Source: Mycolicibacterium poriferae (GTDB taxonomy: Bacteria > Actinomycetota > Actinomycetes > Mycobacteriales > Mycobacteriaceae). From it: a stretch of 64,000 nt of DNA. The translations under genes and the position numbers were made by a program. Each line of letters starts with the position of its first letter. Position 1 is the stretch's first letter. This document shows positions 25,650-35,399 of the stretch, in pieces. The stretch lies in assembly GCF_010728325.1 (NCBI RefSeq), contig NZ_AP022570.1, positions 434,001 to 498,000 on the forward strand, in the 5' to 3' direction. Under the pieces are notes generated by a model. The model did not search any database. It was not told the DNA's origin and worked only from the letters and a program-made list of their open reading frames with translations.

Positions 25650-28600
25650 GGATGCGCCCCTCCCGGATCCGGCTCGGCGGCCGGGGACTCGAGTTCGGCG
25701 AGCAGCGCGCGCAGCTCCGACTCGGACAGCTCCCCGAGCAGCTGCTCCAGGTCGGCGTCCTGGGACGGCGGCGGTTCGGCCGGCGGCTCGACGGTGACCG
25801 CGGCGGCGTGGTGGATGGCCTGCAGCTCGGTGTGGATCCGGTGCGTCAACGAGTTCACGCTGACGCCCCGGAGGATCTCGAGTACCGGCAGATCGATCGA
25901 GAACATGGTGTTGATTCTGACCCGGAACTCCATCGCCATCATGGAGTCCAACCCGATGTCGTCGAGCATGTCGTCGGGCTCGATGTCGGCCGGTGCGCAG
26001 TCGAAAACCGCGGCGACGACGCCGCGGACGTGTTCGGCGATCACGGCTGACCGGTCACCGTCCGGGGTTGCGGCGAGGATGTCGATCAACGAGGCACCGG
26101 AGTCGTCGGCGCCGCCGGCCGATTCGGTCGCGCCGAGCTCGCTGAACATCGCCGGGATGCGGCTGCCGAGTCCGGCCTGCCGCGCTCGGGCCCAGTCGGC
26201 AGTGATGGCGACGACGTCGGTGATGTCCTGGCTGATCACGCGATCGAGGATCTTCGCACCGACGGCGGGGGTGATCAGCTCGATTCCGCGGGATGCGTAG
26301 AGCTTCTCCAGATTGAGCTCCTCCACCATGCCCACCGACCACGGACCCCAACCGATGGTCAGAGCCGGCAGGCCCAGAGACCGCCGGTAGTGCGCGAAGG
26401 CGTCCAGGTAGGCGTTGGCGGCCGCGTAGTTGCCCTGCCCGGGTGAGGCGATGGTCGAGCCCGCCGAGCCGAACATCACGAAGAACTCCAGGTCGTGGTC
26501 GTGAAAGGCCTCGTGCAATACGCGGGTGCCGGTGACCTTGGGCGCCATCACCTTGGCGAAGTCGGCTTCGCTCATGTTGATCAGGAGCTGATCGGCGACG
26601 GTGCCCGCCGCGTGGATGACGCCTCGCACCGGCCGCCCACCCTCCCGGTCGTGCCGGTCCAGCCAGGCCCGCACCAGCTCGCCGTCGGAGATGTCGACGC
26701 TGACGGTGCGGACGTCCGCACCGAGGCGTTCGATCCCGCGGATCATCTCGGCCGTCGCGAACTGCGGATCGGCTGCGGTCAACTCCGGCCAGGCGCTCCT
26801 CGGCGGCATCGGGGTGCGGCTGAGCAGAGTGATGTGTCGCGCTCCGCGTTCCGCCAGATACGTGGCCACCACGCGGCCGAGCGCGCCCGCACCTCCGGTG
26901 ATGACGTAGGTCGCGTCGGCAGAGAGCTTGGTGGGAAAGGGCCGGGTCAGCCCGCTGCACGGCCGCAGCCGGGGAACCAACACCGAGCTGCCTCGTAGCG
27001 CGATCTGGTCCTCGTCGGCGGTGTCGTCGAGCAGCTGCCCGCAGATACGTGCAGCGATGTCGGCCCGGCCCTCGCGCGTCGCCGCCTCACTGTCGATGTC
27101 GATGAGGCCACCCCAGTACTCGGCGAACTCCTGATGGCCGAGCACGCGGCCCAGTCCCCACATCGCCGCCTGCCCCACACCGGTCACCGGCGTGCCCCCG
27201 GCCGGCTGCGCGTTCGCGGTGACCACGAACAGCCGGGGCGTGCCGGCCTCCCGTGCCGCCAACGCCTTGATCAGCCGCAGCACCGGGAAGGCGCCGAGCT
27301 GAGCACTCCATTGGCCGGACATGTCCAGCGGCCAGCAGTCGACGATGCCGGTCAGGTCACCGTGGCGGTCGAGGTGGGTGTCCACCAGCATCCGAATCTG
27401 TTCTGCTGATTCGGGATCGACCAGATATCCGGCTTCGGTGCCGGTGAGCACGGGAACGTCGCGATGCTCGACGGTGTGCACCCGGTGCCCGCGGCCGCGT
27501 AGGTCGGCCGCCACCGCGGCCCCCATCCCCGTCTCGTCGGACAGCACCAGCCACGACTGCTCGTCCGGCTGCGGCGCCGGCGCGGCGGCCGGCTCCCGGT
27601 CGGGCCGTTCGCACCACTGCACGCGGTAGAGGCCCTTGTCGATGCGGTCGGCGGACATCCGCGAGGACGCACTCAACGACTGCACCGTGAAGCCGTCGAG
27701 AACCGCCAGGACCTCCCCGCCGTGACCGACGACGGTCAGGTCGCACTCGACCTGTTCGCGGGTCGCCGACGTCACCCGGGCGTGCACGGTCATGTGCGTC
27801 TCGGGGCGCCCGTAGACCGCGCAGTGCCGAATCCGTGTCGGCAGGTAGGCGTCCTGGGTCGGCCCATCCCCGAGAAGCGGTGCGCCGAAAAGGGTCTGGA
27901 ACGCACCGTCGATGAGCGCGGGATGGAACCGGTACTGGTCGAGTTCGGCGGTGACAGCGTCGGGGATGGCGATCTCGGCGACCACCCAGTCCTCTCCGGC
28001 TGTCACGCCGCGCACTGTCCGGAACGCGTCACCGTAGTCGAAACCGATCTCGCGGGTACGGGCGTAGAACTCGTCCCCGTCGGTCGTGGTCACCGGTTCG
28101 GCGCCCTCACGGAGGGGGGCGCCGCGCGGGCGCGGCCGCAGCATCGTGAGTTCGGCGGTCGCCGTGATCGTCCACTTCAGGTCACCGTCGGCGCTGACGG
28201 TGAACGACGCGAACTCGACCGTGCCCGCGTCCTCGTTGAGGGTGGTGCGCAGGATCGGGTCACAGCTGTCGTCGAGGATCACCGCGCGGCGCAGCTGCAG
28301 ATTGTCGACGCTGTGCGCCGACCCGTAGGCCTCCTCCGCAGCCGCGAGGGCCATCTCGACGTAGACCGCACCGGGCACGACGACACTGCCCTGCACCCGG
28401 TGGTCGGCCAGGAACCCGTTGAGAACCACGCTGATCTCGGCTTCCCAGGTCGGATGCACCCCGCTCACCGGTTGTCCCAGCAGCGGGTGCACCGGGCGGT
28501 AGAACAGCGACTCCGTGGCCTCCTGCGTCTCGTTCCAGTACCGCTTGGTCTGCCAGGGGTACGACGGGAGCTTGACCAGTCGCCCTGCCCCGTCGGGGTA

Positions 28601-31198
28601 CAGTGCGTCCCAGGCGATGTCGTGGCCGGCGCAGTGCAGGGCGCCGACGCAGCTCAGCAGCGTGCGGACGTCGTCCTCGTCGCGACGCTGCGTCGGGGCC
28701 ACCGAGACACGTTGGGCACCGGCTGTTTCGAAGATCGAGGCGGCCAGCACCGGGTGCGGCGCCAACTCGACGAAGTGCGTGTAACCGTCTTCGAGCATAC
28801 GTTTCATCGCCGGCTCGAAAAGCACGGTGGCGCGGGTGTTCTGCCACCAGTACGCCGCGCCCGCGTCGTAGCCGTCCAGCAGTTCACCGGTGACGGTGGA
28901 GTACAGCGGCAGGGCGGCGTCCTTCGACGACAGGCCGTCGAAGGCATTCAACAGCTCGTCCTTCACGGTCTCCATGTAGTGCGTGTGGTAGGGCACCTTG
29001 ACCGACAGGTAGCGGTGGAACACCTCGGCGTCGCCGAGCTGGCGGGCGATGTCGTCCAACACCTCGGCGTCGCCGGCCAGCGTCACCGCCGACGGGCTGT
29101 TGATCGCGGCCACCGACACTCGCCGGCCGAACTCGGTGACCGCGTCCGCGTCGAGGGTGCGCAGCAGCGTGTCGGCGTCGAGTCCGACGGCGAGCATGCG
29201 GCCCAGGCCGGTGGTGCGCTGCTGCAGTCGGCTGCGGTGGTAGATCACCTGGACCGCCTGCTCGAACGTGAGCAGGCCGGCCAGGTGGTGGGCAGCGACT
29301 TCCCCGGCACTGTGCCCGATCACGGCGTCCGGGCGGAGGCCGAACTGGGCGAGCTGCTCGGCCAGGGCCAGTTGTACGGCGAAGTTCGCCGGCTGCGCGA
29401 ACTCGGTTTCCCCCAACCGCGAGCTGGCCTCGTCGCGGAGCAGTTCGTCGATGAGGGACCAGTCCGCGTACTGAGAGAGCTCCCGGTCGCAGCGTTCGAT
29501 CGCGTCGGTGAAGGCGGGCAGCGCGCCGATCAGTCCGCGGCACATCCGCCACCACTGCGGACCCATGCCCGAACAGACGAACGCCAGTTTCGGCGCGCTG
29601 GTACCGATTCGGCCCGCGGAGATCTCCCCGCCCTCGGCGAGGGCGCGCAGTTGGTCTCGGGCGTCGGCGACGCTGTCGACGATCAGTGTCTGCCGGTGGT
29701 TCAGGTGTGCTCGGCGGCGGCTGAGGGTGTGACCGAGGTCTGTCAACGCGATGTCGGGGTGGGTGCTCAGGTGCTCGGCCAGTCGGCCGGCCGTCGCGAC
29801 AAGCGCTTCGTCGCTGCGCGCCGAGATCGGCAGGACGGTCGGCAGTGCGTGCGAACGCTGGCCGGACAGAACATGGGGCGTAGGGGGTTCGGCGAGTACG
29901 ACGTGGGCGTTGGTGCCGCCGAAGCCGAACGAGTTGACCCCCGCAATCCGGCGCTCGACGTCGGGAAACGGTCGACCGTGTCCCGCGACGTCGAGCTTGA
30001 GCTCGGTCAGCGACACATGCCTGGCCGGGGTCTGCAGGTGCAGGTTCGCCGGGATGTAGCCGTGCCTGACCACGAGCGCGGCCTTGATCAGACCGGCTAC
30101 GCCGGCCCCGGCTTCGAGGTGGCCGATGTTGGTCTTGACCGAACCGATCACCAAGGGGCGCTCGGCTGGGCGGCCGGCGGCCAGGACGCTCGCCAGCGCC
30201 CTCATCTCGATCGGGTCACCGACCGGTGTTCCGGTGCCATGGGCCTCCACGTAGCCGACCTGAGTGGGCCGGATTCCCGCGCGGTGCAGGGCGGTTCGGA
30301 TCGCGGCGCCCTGGGCGTCCTCCCGCGGCACGGTGATGCCGTCGGTGTGCCCGTCCTGCGACACGGCTGAACCGAGGATCTGCGCGTAGATCTCGTCGTC
30401 GTCGCGCAGCGCCTGGTGCAGCGGTTTGAGGACCACGACCGCGCCGCCCTCGCCGCGCGCGTAACCGTCGGCGGAGTCGTCGAAGGCCTTGGATCGTCCT
30501 TCGGGGCTGAGGAACCCACTCTTGGATTCCGCGATGGCGGTGTTGGGGCCGATCATGACGTTGACGCCGCCGGCGAGCGCGACCTCACATTCACCGTTCC
30601 AGATGCTCTGGGCCGCAAGGTGAACGGCGACCAGCGAGGACGAGCACGCCGTATCGATCGTCATGCTGGGGCCGCGGAAGTCGAAGGCGTGCGAGATGCG
30701 GTTCGCCAGCATGGTCATCATCATCCCGGTGGCGGAATGCGACTTGAATCGGTACCGGCTGGTGAAGCCCTGGTTCTGCAGGAGCTGGTAGTCGAGCGTG
30801 AAACCCCCGACGAACACCCCGACGTCGGTGCCGGCCAGTGTGTCGGCGGGGATTCCGCTGTCTTCCAACGCCTCCCAGGTGGCCTGCAGCAGCAGGCGTT
30901 GTTGCGGGTCGAGGGAGTGCGCCTCGCGCGGCGAGATTCCGAAGAACTGGGGGTCGAATTGGTCGATCTCGCTGAGGAAACCGCCTCGGCGGGTGACGAT
31001 CTTGCCGGCCTTGCCCGGGCTGGGATCGTGATAGCGGGCTCCGTGCCATCGCGTTTCGGGAACGGTCCGGGTGGCGTCGACTTCGCTGCACAGCAGATTC
31101 CAGAAGCTCTCCGCTGACTCGCCGCCACCCGGGAAGCGGCATCCGATACCGACGATCGCCAACGGCTCGCCGCCGCCGCGCTCAGCGCGCATGTTCAT
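25646..31198 (-). CDS. Type I polyketide synthase, KS-AT-DH-KR-ACP, probably iterative
   Basis: This 1,850-residue single-module synthase appears intact. KS (about 10-430) has Cys185 in DTACSSS, His320 in EAHGTGT and His360 in KTNIGH. AT (about 535-835) has Ser630 in GHSAGE and VPYHTHYM, which is not the methylmalonyl YASH form, so malonyl-CoA is likely. DH (about 903-1175) has His933 in ADHRVQGSVVVPG and Asp1097. KR (about 1430-1620) has TGGAGALG with Ser1578, Tyr1591 and Asn1595. ACP has Ser1752 in GLDSM. No ER or thioesterase is present. This architecture and length match bacterial 6-methylsalicylate-type iterative synthases, in which the DH-like domain can release the product. The C-terminus ends in a helix (LEQLLGELSESELRALL) that resembles a docking element. 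Confidence 0.93.
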   Translation of the reverse strand: MNMRAERGGGEPLAIVGIGCRFPGGGESAESFWNLLCSEVDATRTVPETRWHGARYHDPSPGKAGKIVTRRGGFLSEIDQFDPQFFGISPREAHSLDPQQRLLLQATWEALEDSGIPADTLAGTDVGVFVGGFTLDYQLLQNQGFTSRYRFKSHSATGMMMTMLANRISHAFDFRGPSMTIDTACSSSLVAVHLAAQSIWNGECEVALAGGVNVMIGPNTAIAESKSGFLSPEGRSKAFDDSADGYARGEGGAVVVLKPLHQALRDDDEIYAQILGSAVSQDGHTDGITVPREDAQGAAIRTALHRAGIRPTQVGYVEAHGTGTPVGDPIEMRALASVLAAGRPAERPLVIGSVKTNIGHLEAGAGVAGLIKAALVVRHGYIPANLHLQTPARHVSLTELKLDVAGHGRPFPDVERRIAGVNSFGFGGTNAHVVLAEPPTPHVLSGQRSHALPTVLPISARSDEALVATAGRLAEHLSTHPDIALTDLGHTLSRRRAHLNHRQTLIVDSVADARDQLRALAEGGEISAGRIGTSAPKLAFVCSGMGPQWWRMCRGLIGALPAFTDAIERCDRELSQYADWSLIDELLRDEASSRLGETEFAQPANFAVQLALAEQLAQFGLRPDAVIGHSAGEVAAHHLAGLLTFEQAVQVIYHRSRLQQRTTGLGRMLAVGLDADTLLRTLDADAVTEFGRRVSVAAINSPSAVTLAGDAEVLDDIARQLGDAEVFHRYLSVKVPYHTHYMETVKDELLNAFDGLSSKDAALPLYSTVTGELLDGYDAGAAYWWQNTRATVLFEPAMKRMLEDGYTHFVELAPHPVLAASIFETAGAQRVSVAPTQRRDEDDVRTLLSCVGALHCAGHDIAWDALYPDGAGRLVKLPSYPWQTKRYWNETQEATESLFYRPVHPLLGQPVSGVHPTWEAEISVVLNGFLADHRVQGSVVVPGAVYVEMALAAAEEAYGSAHSVDNLQLRRAVILDDSCDPILRTTLNEDAGTVEFASFTVSADGDLKWTITATAELTMLRPRPRGAPLREGAEPVTTTDGDEFYARTREIGFDYGDAFRTVRGVTAGEDWVVAEIAIPDAVTAELDQYRFHPALIDGAFQTLFGAPLLGDGPTQDAYLPTRIRHCAVYGRPETHMTVHARVTSATREQVECDLTVVGHGGEVLAVLDGFTVQSLSASSRMSADRIDKGLYRVQWCERPDREPAAAPAPQPDEQSWLVLSDETGMGAAVAADLRGRGHRVHTVEHRDVPVLTGTEAGYLVDPESAEQIRMLVDTHLDRHGDLTGIVDCWPLDMSGQWSAQLGAFPVLRLIKALAAREAGTPRLFVVTANAQPAGGTPVTGVGQAAMWGLGRVLGHQEFAEYWGGLIDIDSEAATREGRADIAARICGQLLDDTADEDQIALRGSSVLVPRLRPCSGLTRPFPTKLSADATYVITGGAGALGRVVATYLAERGARHITLLSRTPMPPRSAWPELTAADPQFATAEMIRGIERLGADVRTVSVDISDGELVRAWLDRHDREGGRPVRGVIHAAGTVADQLLINMSEADFAKVMAPKVTGTRVLHEAFHDHDLEFFVMFGSAGSTIASPGQGNYAAANAYLDAFAHYRRSLGLPALTIGWGPWSVGMVEELNLEKLYASRGIELITPAVGAKILDRVISQDITDVVAITADWARARQAGLGSRIPAMFSELGATESAGGADDSGASLIDILAATPDGDRSAVIAEHVRGVVAAVFDCAPADIEPDDMLDDIGLDSMMAMEFRVRINTMFSIDLPVLEILRGVSVNSLTHRIHTELQAIHHAAAVTVEPPAEPPPSQDADLEQLLGELSESELRALLAELESPAAEPDPGGAHP

Positions 31199-31238
31199 CC
31201 CTGACCCTCACCAATCACACGTCTCGACGAAGCCGCGG

Positions 31239-33008
31239 TCAAGTCGCCTGCAGCGCCGGTGAGGCGGTCACGATCCAGTCGGGGCTGACCGGACGAGTCT
31301 TCTGTTCGTGGCGGTAGATCGACCGCATCTCCCGGATCAGCGGGTCGCGCTGCCACGCCTGCACCTGATGCATGACACTGTCCTCACCGAACGCCGACGC
31401 CTTGTCTGCGAGCACCGTCTCGAACAGCTGGCCGGCCAGCTGGCGCAGCAACTGCGCATTCGTGTCGAACTGGTCGGCGAAGTCGGCAGCCGGGGCGATC
31501 ATCGCGACGTGCAGCCATGCCATGAAGTTCAGTGGTTCGTACAGGTCGACGAAGGGTACCGGCGAGGTGTCGTCCTCTACGGCCGCCCACTCCCGGAAGA
31601 ACTGTTGCACCCGGTTGCTCAGTGCGATCAAGCCGTCCAGCGCAGGGACGAAGTCGGGATCGTCGGCGATGCGGACGAACCGCCCGTTGATGTAGAGCAG
31701 TCCGATGAACCCCCAGTAGAACGCGACGTCCCAGACGATCTTGGCCGCCATCACCGTGGGAGTCCCCATCAGCGTGTACTGGTCTTGATAGATGGCCAGC
31801 CACATGTCGGTCAGCGACCGGAACAGCGTGTCACTGATCTGTGCGCGAACGGTGATGTCCTCGCCGTCGAGGTCGCGGGTGATCATGTCGGTGATGAGGC
31901 CGTTGCCGATCGCGACGAGGTCCAGGCCCGACGAGTACAGCGGATCCAGGAAGATCCCCGCGTCGCCGGTCAGGCACCACCGGTGCCGCCCGTCGAACAC
32001 CCTGGACACGCCGTGGCTGTACTTCTTCATGACCCGGAAGTCGCGGATCTCGTCGTCGTGCTGGGCCAGAACGGCTGCACACTGCGGCTCGTGCTCGGCC
32101 AGCCACGCCCGCGCCTTCTCGAGTGTGTTGAACTGGTCGAAGGCGTGGAACGCCGGGTCGGCCACGATGCCGACACTCGTCGCGCCGGAGGCGAGACGAA
32201 TGAGCCACACCCAGTACCCCTCACCCATCAGATGGTTGGTGGACATGGCGCGCTCGCCCTCCGCCAGGCGGCTGTGCCAGCGCGGATCGTCGCTCCAGGC
32301 ACCGACGTCGATCTCCGTCGCCACCCGGAACCACGCTGCGTTGCAATGATGTTCGTTGGTACGTCGGAGTTCGAGCTGGCGAGGCAGCACGCGGTTGCGC
32401 CCCGACGCGTCGACCACCCAGCGCGCCGTCGTCTCCGAGGTCACGTCGCCCTGTTGGACGGACACGGTGTGCAGTCCCCCCTCGGGCCCGAGGTCCACCG
32501 TGCGCACGCGACCGTGCACGATGTCGACGCCCTCGGCGACGCAGCGGCGATACAGTTCGTTTTCCAGTCTGCCGCGGTCGATTTGATAGGTGACCTGCGG
32601 CACGAAGACCGAGCCACCGACTTCCATTCGCTGCGAGATGTCGGTGTTTCCGTTGTGCGAAAAAAACATCCGCAGGCCCATCTTACGAATGTGTGACGTG
32701 TTCAGGTGTTCGGCCAGATCCAGCCGCTCGCGCAGGTAATGCGCAGACACCTCGACCGTGGACTCGCCCACGGTGTGGGTGACCTCCGGCACCGGATGGG
32801 GGGTCGGCTCGATGAGCAGAACACTGGTTTCGGGCCGCTCGCGGCGCACGTCCAGCGCGAGGGTCAGCGCCGCCGCGCCACCCCCCACGATGAGCACATC
32901 GTGGCTGCTCACAGGCGCGTCGTCGCGCGACAGCTGGCTCCTGATGCGTCGGGCCAGAGCCTCTCGTGCTGTCGGGTCGAGTTGCGAAAGCTGCGCTCGC
33001 ACGTCCAC
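31239..33008 (-). CDS. Flavin-dependent halogenase-like enzyme
   Basis: This 589-residue flavoprotein has the FAD motif VGGGAAALTLAL at about residue 40 and HTVGESTVEVS, which corresponds to the GES/GEA segment of tryptophan-halogenase-type enzymes. A Lys follows in IRKMGLRMFF where the catalytic Lys is expected. The halogenase WxWxIP motif reads WVWLIR, so the Pro is Arg. The FAD-binding LTGDAGIFLDPLYSSGLDL is well kept. A 27-residue N-terminal helix (LDPTAREALARRIRSQL) looks like those that dock onto megasynthases. The start is GTG 33008. It is the first gene of the polyketide operon, 40 bp before the synthase. A monooxygenase role is the main alternative. Confidence 0.78.
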   Translation of the reverse strand: MDVRAQLSQLDPTAREALARRIRSQLSRDDAPVSSHDVLIVGGGAAALTLALDVRRERPETSVLLIEPTPHPVPEVTHTVGESTVEVSAHYLRERLDLAEHLNTSHIRKMGLRMFFSHNGNTDISQRMEVGGSVFVPQVTYQIDRGRLENELYRRCVAEGVDIVHGRVRTVDLGPEGGLHTVSVQQGDVTSETTARWVVDASGRNRVLPRQLELRRTNEHHCNAAWFRVATEIDVGAWSDDPRWHSRLAEGERAMSTNHLMGEGYWVWLIRLASGATSVGIVADPAFHAFDQFNTLEKARAWLAEHEPQCAAVLAQHDDEIRDFRVMKKYSHGVSRVFDGRHRWCLTGDAGIFLDPLYSSGLDLVAIGNGLITDMITRDLDGEDITVRAQISDTLFRSLTDMWLAIYQDQYTLMGTPTVMAAKIVWDVAFYWGFIGLLYINGRFVRIADDPDFVPALDGLIALSNRVQQFFREWAAVEDDTSPVPFVDLYEPLNFMAWLHVAMIAPAADFADQFDTNAQLLRQLAGQLFETVLADKASAFGEDSVMHQVQAWQRDPLIREMRSIYRHEQKTRPVSPDWIVTASPALQAT

Positions 33009-33305
33009 TCGTATGCCTTTCCGAGAGGGGTCACAACGGTGGCAACGTTACACGCGGTGACGGCCCCGTCAGCGAGGAAAAGGACGACAGCAGCCAGCAG
33101 CGCCCCGGCCGGCAGGGGCCGACTCCGACTCGTCTCGCCCACGACGGTGCCCGCAGAATTCGGCCACCCATCCCCCGCCATTCTCGTGGGGCCGAGAACG
33201 GCAGGGACAACTGCTGCGCTGCTTGTTGTTTCATGGCAGTGTGTTTCTCACGCCAAGTCTGCGCGGTGCCCGGCGTCGGACACGTCCCCGTAGGCTGATG
33301 AACCG
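33009..33305. promoter_or_regulatory. Divergent promoter region of the polyketide operon
   Basis: This 297-bp region separates the halogenase gene (minus) from the MOSC gene (plus). A GGAAAGG ribosome binding site lies just before the halogenase start. I see no convincing ORF, RNA or regulator gene in it. The only repeat noted is a loose GTCAC/GTGAC pair at about 33040-33062. Confidence 0.5.
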
Positions 33306-34139
33306 ATGACGACACGTACCCACGCGGCCGGCCGGGTCGCCGTTCTCTTTCGCTACCCGGTCAAATCGATGTTGGGCGAGACGTGCGCGACGGTCGAGGT
33401 GACGCCGCTGGGGGTCGGCGGCGATCGCCGCTACGCGTTCATCGACAACCGATCGGGACGAGTGGCCACCGCCAAGAACCCCCGGCTGTGGCGCGGGCTT
33501 CTCCAGTGCTCGGCCGCTACCGGGCCCGGCGGAGTGACGGTCACGCTTCCGGCCGCCCGACCGGTGCCGATCGCCGAGGCCGCCGCGCCGCTGTCGGAAT
33601 TGCTCGGCCGTCCCGTCCACCTCGCCGAGGAGCGTGCCGCCGGCGCGGTGGTGGAGCGCTCCGACCCGGTCGACGTACTCGCCCACGGCCTCGACGCCGA
33701 CATCGAAGCCGAACTTCTGGAGATCGCCGAGGGCACTCCGGGCGGCGCGTTCGTCGATCATTCACCGGTGCACCTGGTGACCACCGCGACTCTCGACGCC
33801 GTGGGCTTGGGGACGGCCGAGGCGTTGCGTTACCGACCCAACATCGTGATCGAGACACCGCCCGGCTGCCCGCCCTTCATCGAGAACGACTGGGTCGGCC
33901 ACACCATCGGCTTCGGGCCCGACGGCATCGAACTACGCGCCACGCTGCCCACACCCCGGTGCTCGGTGCCCACGTTGCAGCACGGCGAGGTGGGTCGCTC
34001 ACCCCATTCCGTCCGCTACCTTCTCGAGCACAATCGTGTCGAGGCAGCAGGTTTCGGTGTACTGCCGTGCGCGGGTCTCTACGCCGAAGTCCTCACTGGC
34101 GGCGTGCTCCGCGCTGGTGACGCCGTCTGGATCGGTTGA
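33306..34139 (+). CDS. MOSC domain protein
   Basis: This 277-residue protein has an N-terminal MOSC-N barrel (LFRYPVKSMLGETC, VGGDRRYAFID) and a C-terminal MOSC domain with RYRPNIVIETPPG and the conserved Cys in TPRCSVPTLQHG, which in the family binds the molybdenum of Moco. MOSC proteins reduce N-hydroxylated compounds or carry sulfur for Moco enzymes. No Moco partner gene is nearby. It starts at ATG 33306 and is followed 45 bp later by an FAD monooxygenase. Confidence 0.87.
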   Translation: MTTRTHAAGRVAVLFRYPVKSMLGETCATVEVTPLGVGGDRRYAFIDNRSGRVATAKNPRLWRGLLQCSAATGPGGVTVTLPAARPVPIAEAAAPLSELLGRPVHLAEERAAGAVVERSDPVDVLAHGLDADIEAELLEIAEGTPGGAFVDHSPVHLVTTATLDAVGLGTAEALRYRPNIVIETPPGCPPFIENDWVGHTIGFGPDGIELRATLPTPRCSVPTLQHGEVGRSPHSVRYLLEHNRVEAAGFGVLPCAGLYAEVLTGGVLRAGDAVWIG

Positions 34140-34184
34140 CGCCGCCGTTCCGTTCCTCCCGAGCACAGACAGGATTCGACGACC

Positions 34185-35399
34185 ATGGCTCCTCACGCCG
34201 TCATCTCGGGTGCCGGCATCGCCGGTCCAGCGCTGGCCCACGAGCTCGGCGCCCGCGGGTGGAACACCACCGTGGTCGAGCGTTACCCCGCCCGACGCGA
34301 CGAGGGGCAGAATGTCGATGTCCGCGGTGCCGCGCGCGAAGTGGCCCGGCGGATGGGAATCGACGATGCGATCCGCGCGGCGAACACCGGCGAGATCGGC
34401 ACCCGCTTCGTCAAGTCCGACGGCACCGCGGCGGCCTCGTTTCCCGTCACGTCCCGCGGCGAAAACGACGGTCCCACCGCCGAACTGGAGATTCTGCGGG
34501 GAGAGTTGTCCCGCATCCTCGTCGAACGGACCACCGCCGACACCGACTACCGCTTCGACACCCAGATCACCGCGGTCGACGACCGTGGGGATCGCGTCGA
34601 CGTGGCGCTGAGCGACGGCACGTCCGTCGACGCCGACCTGCTGGTGATCGCGGAGGGGTTGCATTCGCGATCGCGTCGTTTCGTCACCCCGGTCGAGGTG
34701 AACGACCTGGGCATGTACTTCGCCTACGCCACCGTGGCCCGTAGCGAGCACGACGACCTGTGGTGGAACTGGCAGCACGCGACCGGTTCGCGGTCGGTAC
34801 ATCTGCGCCCTGACAATCTCGGCACCACCCGCGCGATCCTGACCTTCCTCTCCGATGTCCGCGGTTTCGAAGATCTCGACCGCGCCGGGCAACTCACCAT
34901 CCTGCGCCGCACGTTCGCCGACGTCGGCGGAGCGGCGCAGCGGGTGCTCGCCGAACTCGACAACGGGGCGCCGATGTACTTCTCGGTCGCCGGGCAGCTC
35001 CGCAGCCCGACGTGGAGCAAGGGCCGCGTCGCTCTGCTGGGGGACGCCGCGTTCTGCAACGCCACGTTCGGCGGGGCGGGGACCAGCCTGGCCCTCATCG
35101 GCGCCTACATTCTCGCCGGTGAGCTGAGCACCGCCGACGACACAATCGCGGCACTGCAGAGCTATCAACACCGTATGCGGCCCTTCACCGCCGCTGCTCC
35201 ACGGGTCCGAGCCGAGGTGCTGCGCCTGGCCAACCCCCGCACCCGGGCAGGTATCCGGTTGTTGCACAGCGCGGTCGGGGTCGCAGCAGGTCCGGTCGGC
35301 AAAGCGGTGAGTGCGGTGACCGGAAGAGGGTTGGCCGCCATCGGCGGCGACACGTTGCCGCTGCCCGACTATCCCGACGCGACGCGGCCGCGACCGTAG
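34185..35399 (+). CDS. FAD-dependent monooxygenase (PHBH fold)
   Basis: This 404-residue flavoprotein has GAGIAGPALAHELGARG at the N-terminus, the DG motif region (VDADLLVIAEGLHSRSRR) and the second FAD motif ALLGDAAFCNATFGGAG. It matches class A flavin hydroxylases that act on aromatic or polyketide substrates, including the TetX-like group. It starts at ATG 34185, and its 3' end overlaps the convergent antiporter gene by 31 bp. It lies near but not in the polyketide operon, so a tailoring role is only a possibility. Confidence 0.85.
   Translation: MAPHAVISGAGIAGPALAHELGARGWNTTVVERYPARRDEGQNVDVRGAAREVARRMGIDDAIRAANTGEIGTRFVKSDGTAAASFPVTSRGENDGPTAELEILRGELSRILVERTTADTDYRFDTQITAVDDRGDRVDVALSDGTSVDADLLVIAEGLHSRSRRFVTPVEVNDLGMYFAYATVARSEHDDLWWNWQHATGSRSVHLRPDNLGTTRAILTFLSDVRGFEDLDRAGQLTILRRTFADVGGAAQRVLAELDNGAPMYFSVAGQLRSPTWSKGRVALLGDAAFCNATFGGAGTSLALIGAYILAGELSTADDTIAALQSYQHRMRPFTAAAPRVRAEVLRLANPRTRAGIRLLHSAVGVAAGPVGKAVSAVTGRGLAAIGGDTLPLPDYPDATRPRP

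Noticed and set aside
27722..30370. An 882-codon open frame antisense to the polyketide synthase
   Set aside because: It is a high-GC shadow. Its translation is rich in Arg, Gly, Val and His without any family motif, while the opposite strand has complete KS, AT and DH domains.
33009..33305. Short open frames in the gap upstream of the halogenase
   Set aside because: None has a ribosome binding site with a convincing start, a motif or a hydrophobic pattern.
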